Positions 22,450 to 34,400 of a stretch of 64,000 nt of DNA are shown in pieces. Made by a program: the position numbers and the translations under genes. Each line of letters begins with the position of its first letter. Positions within the stretch are counted from its first letter, which is position 1. The notes below the pieces were generated by a model. The model was given only the letters and a program-made list of their open reading frames with translations, ran no database searches and was not told where the DNA came from. The stretch is from Elephas maximus indicus. Its lineage: Eukaryota > Chordata > Mammalia > Proboscidea > Elephantidae. The stretch is from positions 16,354,878-16,418,877 of the forward strand of contig NC_064839.1 in assembly GCF_024166365.1 (NCBI RefSeq), given 5' to 3'.

Positions 22450-25400
22450 GTAACCTTGGCTTTAGGGTGATTGTGCCCTGTGTTCAAACAGGAGACACTC
22501 CAGAGTACCTTTTTCTGTTGATTTTCAAGAGTCATTTTATTTAGACACTTATGTTTTAAACAGTTATCATTAGCTTCTTCATTCATTTGACAGTAAATGA
22601 GTTTGTGCAGTGCCCACTTTGTGTCAGGCATACACCAGGCGCTGGGTGACAGCCTCTACTCATAGCCTACTGGAGAAAGGGCTTACAGAAACAGGGTCGA
22701 AGGAGCTCTGAAGGAGGCATGCTGGAGCCCAGAGGAAGCCTTGCCTCTGAACGGGAGTGGTGCAGGAGAGCTTCCCGGAAGAGGCCGGCCCCAGAGCTCC
22801 AGTTGCCCTGTGTAAGGCTCCGTGAGTGTTGAGTTCTGTCTGCTTTTCAGCAGCCACACCATTCCCTTCAGAAGTGCTCCTTGTCTCTGGAGCTCTTTTC
22901 TTCCTTAAGATTTTTAGTTGGTTTGACTCTGCCTACACCTTGCCTTGCATGGGATTTGAGCACTTACTTCTCCAGCATTACTTTGACTTCATAAAATCTT
23001 TCATCTTTTGAAAGACCTGGTATTTCCCAGAACAGCAGATATTTTTATAAAATCCAGCTATCAGCAAGAAACCTACTATGAGATTGACTTCATTAGTAGG
23101 TGGAGGTAGTATTAGTGTGGGACGGTATGGCCTGGAGAGCAGAGATGGGAGGTGTGTTAGCCATGGGGACAAAGTGTACATATTCATCAGTGAAGGCTCT
23201 CCTCTTGGGCTCACTTCTGCTTTCCCACACGGTCTTCTAACCGAGGGGGCCTGCCAGGATGGTGGGCCACAAGAATTTCCCTGAGCCACGCTGGTGCGGG
23301 ATTCCAGCCGAGGGTAGTGTCTTCGTTATCTAGTGCTACTATAACAGAAATACCAGAAGTAGATGGCTTTAACAAACAAATTTATTTTCTCGCAGTTCAG
23401 GAGGCTAGAAGTCTGCAAATAGGGTGCTGGCTGTGGGGAAAGGCCTTTTTTCTCTGTCGGGGCTGAAAGAAGGTCCTGGTCTCTTCTGAGTTTCTCTTCC
23501 TGGGCAGTGTTCATGTAGCTTGTCATCTCTCTTCTCCCATCTCTCTCTCTCTCTGCTGGCGTGTTTAATCTGTTTTAGATCTCAGAAGGGATTGGCTTAA
23601 AACACACCCTACACTAATCCTGTCACATTAATATAACAAAGACAGCCCATTGCCAAATGGGATTATAACCATAGGCATAGGGGTTAGGATTTACAAAACA
23701 TCTTTAGGGAGACACAATTGAATCTGTAACAGATAGGAGTCTCCTTTGCTAGTCACTCCGATATGGGAGTCTGTTCTTTCCCACAACCAGAAGAATTTAA
23801 ACTTGAACATAAGCCAGTCAAAAACACCTCTTAAACAAAAAAGTGTCTCTTAAGGAGACTTCTCTTGTAGTCATGACAACGCGTTTTGTATAGGCATTGT
23901 AATACCCCTTTGTCTTTCCAACTGCAGACTGTAACTAGGTCTTATTAGCTCCACTTTACAAAGTAAAAGATAATTATAAAGGAATAGTATATTGATTTAT
24001 TGTATAATGTCTAGTTTGAATTATTCTATAATTGGCAGAGCATTTCATTTCATGCTTTAGAAATGCCCTTTAATCAAACTTTTTAAACATGATTTTTTCA
24101 CATTTAACATTGTATCCTCTTTCATTTTCTTATTTTTTCAGTTTTATGCCATTTGCCATGTTTCCTTTGGATTACTTTTTCCTGTTGGCTTGTTTGTTTT
24201 GGCCTCTCTTTCATGTTGGAGACTTTCCTTACATTTTCTTGGAGTTTATCAGAGTAGTTCTGAAATACATAATAGGAAACGGTATGTGGGGAGAGGGACC
24301 TGTTGGCTTCACTGAGGGTTACTGGGCAGTGGGGTCCCGACCTGTGTTCTTGCCATTTGGCTTTACACCCACTGTGTCGTCTTGTCTGCTGTGCCTCAGC
24401 CTCATGAGCATTCACCCTGCACTCATAAGGTCTTGATACCTGGCTCACAGTCTTCCTCTCCATTCCACGTGCTGTCAGCATCCACGTTGAGAACACGCTC
24501 GACACTAGGCCTCTCGTGGTCCCCTGGCCTCCCTGCCTTGACCTTTTCTCCACCCACTTCTGCCTCTCCAGGCCCTTCTACTCTCCTTTCACTCCCTTTG
24601 CTTCAGCTAGTGACCCTGCCCTGCACTACACTAAGAAAATACACTCCCCTACCAAAGCCCCTCATCTTCACATCACCAAAATGATAGGCCCTCTCCCTCA
24701 GACCCATCTTCTCTTCTTGCCTCTTCATTCTAGCAGAGGGGTACCCACTCCTCTGTCCAGGGCTTACCCCCACACCCAACCTTGCCCCATTTTCAAGAAC
24801 CCAGTTCCTGTGGTGGGACCTTGTGTTTTCTTTCCCTCATCCTCATTTTGTTCTACTGGTCCACAAACATGCTTCCAGACACAAAAATTCTTCCTGCCCT
24901 GCCCTGTTTCGCTGCTCTTGTTCACAGCTAACCTCTTGGAAGAGATGTCTACTTTTTTCTCACCTTCTGTCCATTCTAAAAAAATATTATGAAATACTTC
25001 ACGCAAATGAAAAAATGCCCCCCACCCACCTCTATCATATATCTTCTTTTTAGCTTTGTCATATGAATCTTAACATTTTGCCATATTTGCTTCACACCTT
25101 TTATTTTTTAATTTAATTTAAAATTTTTTTCAAATATCATACATTTATCATGTAACAGCTTGTGTAGGTCAAAGGAGGCTGGGTGGTGTGCGTGGTTTGT
25201 GATCAGCTGCTGATCCAAAGGCTGGTGATTCAGACTCACACAGCTATTCCATGGAAGAAAAGTCTGGCAAACTGCTTTCGTAAAGATTACAGCCAAGAAA
25301 ACCCTATGAAGCAGTTCTACACTGCAGCACATGGTGGACTCGACAGCAGCTAACACCAACAACATCTATGGGTCAGAAGCCCAGGCGCGGCCTGCTTAGA

Positions 25401-28400
25401 TGGATCTTCTGCTGGTCTCGTGAGCATGTATACAGTCAAAGTGTCACCTGGGGCTGCGTTCTCATCTGGAGCTCGGGATCTTCCTCCAGGCTTACTGGTT
25501 GTCAGTAGAATTCATTTCCTCATTGTTGTTGAATTTGTGATGGCTTGTTTCTTCAAGACCAGTGAAAGAGAGTGTCTCTGTTGCTTCAGTCTCTGACCTC
25601 CAGCATGCCTTTTACTTTTCAGAGAATAAAACATAACAAATGCAGTTGAATCCCCTTTCTACTTTGCCACTGTCTTATCCACATCTCTTCTTCTCTAGAG
25701 ATACCCTCTACTTTGAATTTGGAGTTTGTGACTCTTATGTATGTTTGTATGTTTTAGTATATATGCAATGTATCCATAAATACTATGAAGTATTATTTTG
25801 CATGATTTGAAACTTTATATAAATGGCATCATTCAGCTCACTGAAATCTAGCTTACGGCTTTGCACAAGAAGGTGATTTTTCTTGCCAAGATTATTGGTG
25901 CCTTCTGTGTTGTCCTGGTGGCGTAGTGGTTAAGTGCTACAGCTGCTAACCACTAGGTGCTCCTTGGAAACTCCATGGGGCAGTTCTACTCTGTCATATA
26001 AGGTCGCTATGAGTCACAATCGACTTGATGGCACTGGGTTTGGTTTTTCGGTTTTCTGTGTTGCCAAATCCAGGGAACCCTTTTGACTCCATTCAGCAGC
26101 TCACAGCAACATGGGCTACTCTTTCCCTTGCAAATACTCTCCTTGTGACATCTAAGAACAAGGCCGCCTTAGTTACCCTCTACTTCCGAAGCTACCCTTT
26201 CTTCATTTACTTTGCTGGCTTTTTCTCCTCAACACAACTTAGGAATGTGAGTTTCTCAAGATTCTATTCCAGGTGTCCTCCTCCCTAGGGGGTCTCAGGG
26301 CTTTAAAAACCACCATGTTCTGGGGAGCCTCAAGTGTGCATGACCAGCCCACTTCTGGGGCTCTAGGCACCTGTGTTCAGCTGCTGCCTACCTTAGCTCT
26401 CCCACGTGGTTCTGGCTTAACTGTTCCTCCTCAAGTCTTCCCCGTGCCATCCCACCCTGGGTCGTTCATACGAGAAACCTAGGGTTTAGCTACCAGCCTC
26501 TCCGTCACACCTACGTCTAGGCCATAAGAAACCCCTGCAAGTCTTACCCCTAAAATATTATCCCAAATCTGCCCCCCCCGTCCATATCCACTATCACTGC
26601 CTTTGTTCAGGCAATCATTACTTCTCCCCTGGACAGCAGCAGCCCACCAGCTGGCCTCCCTTCTCCCTTCTTTGTCTTGCCTTCCTCCTGTTCCCTCCAT
26701 TTAAAATTGGACGATATTGCTCCCCATTGCCTTAGGGTAAAGTGTGGGCCCTTCACCACGACCTGCCATGTAGCCTGGCTCCCACCTCACTTGTCATCCT
26801 GTGGCCTCTCACACCCTCGCTCGCTGGGCTCCAGTTTCCTGAATGTATCACATTGTTTGCTGCCCTGGATCCTTGGCACGTGCTAGGGATCTGCCTTTTG
26901 TGACCCCTGCTTTACACGCTTCCATTGACTACCCATTCCTCCTTTAACTCTTGGCCTAAATGCTATTTTTCAGTGCCTAGGGTGCTTACTGTTACAGCGC
27001 TCTGTTTTCCTCAGTGTGCTTTTCTCCATTTTTATTTCTGTGTTTTATTTGCTTACCTTTTCGCCCCATGAAGCTGTCAGGTCCAGGAGAGCAGGATTAG
27101 GTTTTGTGCTCCACTGGGCATTTGGTGGCACCTAACACAACTTTTTTTTTTTTTTTTAACACAACACCTGTGGGCTAAATATTTGACTGATAGTCTTAGA
27201 GTGAGTCAGACTTTCGGGTCCAGGGAACGGTTGCAGTTGTATTCGTATATAATTTATGAAATCATAGCTTAAGGATTTCATTGTCTTACAGCAGCTAGTT
27301 AGCATTTCCTGTAGTCCTGCAATTTTGCTAAATATTGCAACTCTGATACTGGCCTAGAAGAATAAAAATTAATTGTTAAAAAATGTTATCTGTTGCACAA
27401 ATATTATTGCAATAAAAATAGAAATAAAAACTTGAAAGGCAGTTCATCTTGAGCCCTTCCACCTATCCGCTAAATCAGATACACATTCTTCCTGTGTTCT
27501 CGTCTAGTCCTGGCCCATATGCACATATGCCTGTTGCCTTTCGTCATCGTATGACACCAATTGCTTCCCTCCTTGTTTTGTCTTGCTTTGGCAATCTTCA
27601 TAAGCGTATTTAATGACCAGACAGTAAGCATTTAATTTTTCTATGCAGATTTCTGAATTTCTGTTTTTCCTTTAATATTCCAGTGTGTGTTTTCTTCTGT
27701 TCTATATTGGTGTGGCTTTTTAGTTCAGTGTTTAGGAGAACCCAACTGTATACATTCCTTCTTTTTTTAAAATCTAGAAACCAGTATCCTAGGTGGTCTT
27801 TTTTAAAGTAGGGCAATTAAAAATGTATGCACATATGCCTGTTGCCTTTCGTCATCGTATGACACCAATTGCTTCCCTCCTTGTTTTGTCTTGCTTTGGC
27901 AATCTTCATAAGCGTATTTAATGACCAGACAGTAAGCATTTAATTTTTCTATGCAGATTTCTGAATTTCTGTTTTTCCTTTAATATTCCAGTGTGTGTTT
28001 TCTTCTGTTCTATATTGGTGTGGCTTTTTAGTTCAGTGTTTAGGAGAACCCAACTGTATACATTCCTTCTTTTTTTAAAATCTAGAAACCAGTATCCTAG
28101 GTGGTCTTTTTTAAAGTAGGGCAATTAAAAATGTATGTACTTTTTTTCCAGGGTTTCTACAATAGGGTAATGCTAAACTAAGTTTGCTTTCTTCCCAGAG
28201 TGGTTACTAAGGGCTTTCAGTATTCTGGGCTCCTTGTTTTATAATACCAACAATCCAGAACTCCTGGCTTATAGCTAATGCTTAGATGGGTTTCTTGCTT
28301 TATTTTAGTTTTTCAACTTTCGCTAGTAACTGTAGCATCCTTATACCTACCAGTCACTATCTATGTTACAGGCAACATCAAGACTAAGAGAAAGAGGGTG

Positions 28401-31400
28401 TGATGGCTGCCTCGCGGGAATTGAAGTTCAACAGCTCTTCTGTTCTCAGAGTGCAGCAATTCCTGATCACCAGCTAAAAGAACTGAACATCAAAATTGAT
28501 AGTGCTTTGCAAGTAAGTTTTTGAGAACTAGCATATTGATATTCGAGGAATGGAAAAGAGGGTGGGTGTTAGATTTGCCATATTTAACCAAGTGGAAAGG
28601 ATGATAAAATAATAATTTGCCTGAAGTTTTTTAATAACTATAAAAAAAAAAAATATTGCCGTGGAGTTGATTCCAGTTTGTAGTGACCCTATAGGCCAGA
28701 ATAGAACTGTCCTATAGGGTTTCCAAGGAGTGCCTGGTGGATTCAAACTGCAGACCTTTTCAGTTAGCAACTGAGCACTTAACCACAGCATCACCAGGGT
28801 TCCTTAATAACTACAGAAATTTTAAATTTCTGTTTTCATTGGACTTAGTTATAATTTGCTATATAATCTTAATTCTTGAAAACAATTTCTTTGCAGGCAT
28901 ATAAAATAGCTCTGGAAAGCTTAGGTCACTGTGAATACGCAATGAAAGCTGGCTTCCACTTGAATCCAAAGGCAATTGAAGCAAGTTTACAGGTACGCTT
29001 TTATTTCTGGTTGCTCTTTGGAGCGGTGGTCCGCCAGTCTCGCGTGACCCAAGTGTTTTGATAGATGAACTAATTGTGGGTTACTGCACCTCTGATGTCC
29101 TACCCTTTTGCAGGGCTGCTGCAGCGAAGTGGAAGCCCAGCAGACAGGGCGGAGGCAGACGCCCCCACAGCCCATGCAGTGTGAGCTCCCCACCGTCCCT
29201 GTGCAGATAGGATCGCACTTCCTGAAGGGGGTCTCCTTTAACGAGTCGGCCGCCGACAACCTGAAACTTAAGACGGTAGCTTTCTGTGGGGTTCCACCAA
29301 CCCAAGTGTGAACTTTGAAAATAGAGTTCTTAAAGAGAAACAGTGGACTTGTAAAGAATACAGATTTAAAAACAAAAAGTGAGGTCGAGGCAGGAGGTAC
29401 TGACCTTCCTCAGAAAACTGGTATCTAAAAGCACTAGTAAGATTTTTTTAATGGGACATTTGCCAAGCTGGTTTTATTCATAACTTTTTAAATGTTTGAC
29501 ATAGAGAGTTTTGAAAGTACTATATGAAATATTGTTTATGATTAATGTTTCTCAGTGGACTTGCCCACATTAAATATGAGGAGAGATCTTGTCGCAATAA
29601 TAACGGACATTTATGGAGCATCATGTGTGCTGGGCATTGTGACCAGTACTTCACATGCATTGTCTCATGTAATGCTCACGTATGAGGTGGGTGATGTCTT
29701 TTTTCCCTATTTGACACAGGGGAAGTGAGACTCCAGCTCACACAGCTAGAAAACAGTAGAATTTGAGTTTATGGAGTCTGTTGCCAAAGCCTGCGTACCT
29801 AGCCACTTGGTCATCCACAGTAAAGTTGAGGTTTTGATTGGCATTCACTTTTGCCAGATTAGTTTGTTACCTTATTTAGAGGAATTCAGAATTCCTGAAC
29901 TAATTTGCATCAGTAAATTCCTAAATAATGCTGTTTTGTGCTAGTACAGAAATTAAACATACGTATTAATGCCCGTGTATCCATATCTACCCACTCACTC
30001 TACAGGGTTGAGAAAATCTGAGTGTGACTGATGAAAATTACTTAAGAAATTAAAATAACACGATTTGGGTGTACTTAAAACACCTTTTTTTTTTTGAGGA
30101 TGATTGCGTACCTGCAAACACATTTCTACAATTTTAGAACCTGGCGTGGCTTTGGCTTTGCCACGTGTATGATGAACTCTCTTCTTACCCATCTGTAGCA
30201 TACGATGTTACAGCTGATCAAGGAAGCAGGCTGCTACAACGGAATCACACCCAGGGACGATTTTCCTGTGACGGACGTGCTGAACCAGGTTTGCCCATCC
30301 ACATGGCGGGGTGCCTGCAAGACTGCTGTGCAGCTGCTATTTGGCCAGGCTGGACTGGTGAGTGCATGTGTGTGGTGGAAAAAAGAAAGAGCGGAGAGAG
30401 ACTTCTCAGGCGTGTGAGGATGTGGGTGCGTGCCTATGTGTGAAAACACTGAGTAATTAAGAAGTTCTTCTGTGCTCCAGAGTTTAGACCAGATAGAAAA
30501 CCTAAAGAAAGAGTAGCGTTAAAAAGGCATTTTTTTCCTTTCGTAGATCGATAATATATATTTGCAGGGGACCCAGTTGTAAAATGGTGTGTAGACCTTC
30601 CTCATTTTAAGGACACTTACGTTAGTAATGGTCTGATAGAGCCCTGCATGGCCTGACCTGACTGCCCCATAGCTACAGTGGCTATCTTTCTGTTCCTCAA
30701 ACCTGCCAAGCATGTTCCTGTCTCAGGCCTTTGCACTTGGTGCTTCTTTACCTGGGAACACGCTTCTCTCTGATCTTCACATGGCTTGCTACGTCTCATT
30801 ATTTCTGGTGTCAGCTCAAATGTCACCTCCTCAGGGAGGCCTCCTCTGATTACGCTAGTGTAAGTAGTGCTCCATCCACAGTCACCTTGTAGCTCAGCTC
30901 TCTGTTTCTCTCCTCAGCGGTAAAATAAGAACATCAACACAAAAGTAATGGTTTGGTTTCTTGCACCTTTGAGAGAGACTGAAAAAACTTGCCAAAGTTG
31001 GGTGGGGTCAGGAGGTCAGCATCTGAAATCATTTGGTGTTTTGTTTGGCACCTTTGATCCATATAATCTTACATGCTTGATCTGACTTTTTAGAATTAAA
31101 CTACTACTTTTTGAAAATATACAGCAGAGGTTAGAGAAAACTAATTCGAAATTAAGAAAATCAAGGACTGTTTCTTAGTTTAATTCCTGTTTTATTCATG
31201 AAAATTGCTGTTGGGAGGGTGCTGCCCTTTTGTTTCATGCGCCTGAGGGCTCAGGTAGCCCAGCTCAGGGTGGGGCTGTCATGTGAAGGGCTAGATGAGG
31301 GTCTGTCAGCTGTGGTGAGTTAGGTTTCCTTTAGGATCTGTTTCTTGGTATCGGACCCCTCAAGAGAAGGAATGGACCAGACACCCCCACTGAAGAGTCC

Positions 31401-34400
31401 ACTGTCTTTAGATTGGGCCATATTCCCAAAGACCATTTAGCTGAAAGTAGGAGAACCATGGCAGTGAGTGCTCTGGATAGGCATGTGTAAAATAAAGTAG
31501 GACACAGGCTGTTCTGAGAAAACATAGGTTTTAAAAAAAAAAAAGGTCCCATGTTTTTCTGGGAGCAGAAAGTTCTTCCTAATTCCCTGCCCCTTGATTG
31601 CAGGGACCTTTGTGTGTGAGTGACAAAGAACCTTTAGATTATGGTTCTGGGGAAGGGAGGAGAGAGGAAACACCTGCCTGGTCCAACAATGGCTATCCCT
31701 TGGACAGGAAGTTTTTTCTGAAGGGCCTTGCAGACCAGCTGTGAGAACTCTGTTTATAGCAGTGGAAATGTGTTCCATGAGAGGCTGGATTTGGAATCAT
31801 GCATAGCTTTACCCCTTCTGAAATGTTACTGATTTCTTTTTAAAATATTTTATGATTATTTTCTTAAAATTTTTTTATTTAAAAATATGTGCATTACTTT
31901 GTCAAACTCTTTAGATTATGTAAGATGCTACATCCTCTGTGTAATACTAAAGACTCCCCTCCGAGTAAGAGGAAATCATGTCAAGAATGGTTGGTTCTTC
32001 ATCAGTCCTCATGTAGTTCTGGTTTTATTGATGGTTGAGGATAAAACAATCTAAAAAAAAAAGAAAAAAACATCTACTTCTCACTTGTGTTCAGTCATTA
32101 CAAATGGGCTTTCTGAAGCACTGATTTGATTATTAATGATGTTTTTACCTCATTTATATGCCTAAAACACAAACTCAAACAGTTGCCGTCCAGTCGGTTC
32201 TGGCTCATAGTGACCCTGTAAGTTTCCAAGGCTATAAATCTTTAGGGAAGCACACTGCCACATCTCCTTCCCGTGTAGTGGCTGGTGGGTTCAAACCGCC
32301 ACCTTCCCGTTAGCAGCCAGGCCCTTAACCACTGCACCACAGGGCCCCAGGTTTATATGGATAGGGTGAAAAATACTAAGATAAAGGACACAAGTTAGTT
32401 CCTAATTCACATATTTATAGTTTGGAAAAAATGCTTGCCAAATTCGGTAAATCTCATACCTAGAGTTTAGTTTTTGTTGAAGTATTGTTATAGTCAGTCA
32501 TCTTTATTACTTGCACCGTTGTCTTCATCCGGGCTTCTGACTGGCCTCCACGTAGTTATGTTGACGGACGATCGTTCTTGCCAGAAACACGCAGCACAAA
32601 TAGGCTTACGTATTACATTTGCATCTGATCCATTTTCCTCTCTGAAATCTGGTTGTTGCTTTTGTTTTCTCTCTCAGGTAGTGGTTGACACGGCGCAGAT
32701 TGAAAATAAAGAAGCCTATGCTCCTCAGATCAGTTTAGAAGGTTCCAGAATCGTGGTTCAAGTCCCATCCACGTGGTAATGTGACTCTTAAATTAATGCA
32801 AGCCTAAACTGATTGAAATTTGCATTTCTTTAGAATGCTTCCTTTGTTTAAACCAACTGTGTGCTAGCTGCCATGGTGGGTCTTGTCCTATGTGTGGGCT
32901 TATGGCTAGCGGGGGCATGTTAGTGACCTGTGTTATAATTTTTGGTACCTTATGTGGACTAAAGTAGCTGGGGAACGCATATGAGCTGTATTTAAGCCAT
33001 TGCTCCTTTTTAAAATATAAGGATACAGTAGTAGATTCTGCCAAAAAGTGTTTAGAGCTTGTTGATTTATCAAATAAGAGTTGGCAGTTCGCTTTGTGTC
33101 CCGAAACCTCTCTTCTGAGTCCCCCCGCCCCTCCCCAAAGTTTAAAGTTGATTGTTGAAATGGGATACCGTTTCCTGAAATAAACGGTAATTTATACACA
33201 TCTTCATAAATTAAAAGCTCACTTTGCTGTAAGGTTTTTGTGTTCCTGAATTCTTAATTTCTTTTTGCAATTCAGGTTCTTACTGAAAAATATTAAACTT
33301 AACCAGAATTCTCATTCTGAAGAAAACACTCTGAACTTTTGGATAGCTGGGTGAATACTAACAGCTGGTACTGAAATGTTAATTAACACTTAGAGTTGAC
33401 TCCCAGTTCTCCCAATAAGGTTGGTTTCCTTTGTAATTGATTCTTTGGAGAGCTCCCTCTGCTGGCTGCTTTTGGTACAAGGATTCAAAGTTTTAGGGGT
33501 GGTTTGTTTCTTTTAAATCACAAAATATATGTTTGTTGAGAAAAACTCAAACAGAAGTGGTTGCTTTACACTACTTTAAAAAAGAAATTTTTAGTAAAGC
33601 AAGTTAAAAACTTATCGTGTTACATGAAATGTCATGCTACTAAAGATACGGGTTTTTAAAATGGCATTTTTAAAGTGTCATATGTAAGCCATCCATCCAT
33701 TCTTTCTTTTAACAAATATTTACTGAGTACCTACTATGTGTCAGACACTGTTCTGGACTCTGGGAATTTAACTGGGAATATGACAGAGAATGACCCTGTC
33801 CCTCATAGAGCTGATTTTGTGGTGGGGAAGGGGAGACGACAGGTAATAAACATAAGAGATGAGTGCAAACACTGACCAGTGCAATGAAGAAAGTCAGAGA
33901 AGGGTGACGTCATACAGTGGAGGGTAGAGATGGAGGGGGGAGGCTCTTTTAGATGGGGAGGCCAGTCAGGAAGGTCTCTGAGGATGTGACCTAGACTTGG
34001 AGAGGAGCCAGCCGTGCAGAGGGCAGATGGGGAAGGCATGCCAGGGAAAAGGAACAGCAAGTGCAAAAGCCTGAGGAGTGAGCTGGCATCGCTGTCAGTA
34101 TAAGTGATGATGAAGAGGGCACATCACAGAAGCCAGGACACACAGGGCCTTTGAGGGACTCGGGTTTTAATCTAAAAACTGGTGGAGAGTTCTAAGCAAG
34201 TCTTGGTAATCTGTCAACAGAATGAGTTTAGTCTCTGAAGGGCATTTGTTGATCAGCCCTCAAGACAAATAAAATAAAAATGCGCTTTTATTGATTTTCA
34301 GAAAGAGAAATTATTATCAGCAGGAGCTGTAGTGCTCTTTTCTGCATGACCAGCAAATGCTCGTCTAGTGGGAAGATGTTAAGTGGCAAGCCAAATCACA

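Larger units (their letters stand above)
22450..28371. other. GARRE1: GARRE1 intron a-b
   Basis: 5.9 kb. It holds a MaLR-type LTR (23318-23731), two AfroSINEs (25170-25362, 25913-26053), L2-like sequence (26590-27160) and the tandem duplication (27518-28137). The stretches 22450-23317, 23737-25165 and 26064-26590 show no gene to me. 24380-24930 is C/T-rich with open frames but no exon-like signals. Confidence 0.6.
30358..32677. other. GARRE1: GARRE1 intron e-f
   Basis: 2.3 kb. It holds L2 sequence (30630-30935) and an AfroSINE (32161-32351). Elsewhere I see no gene; 31520-31535 and 32050-32070 are A-runs. Confidence 0.55.

Noticed and set aside
27610-28124. Two identical 68-residue minus-strand frames
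   Set aside because: Identity comes from the tandem duplication. The frame has no start context, homology or splice support.
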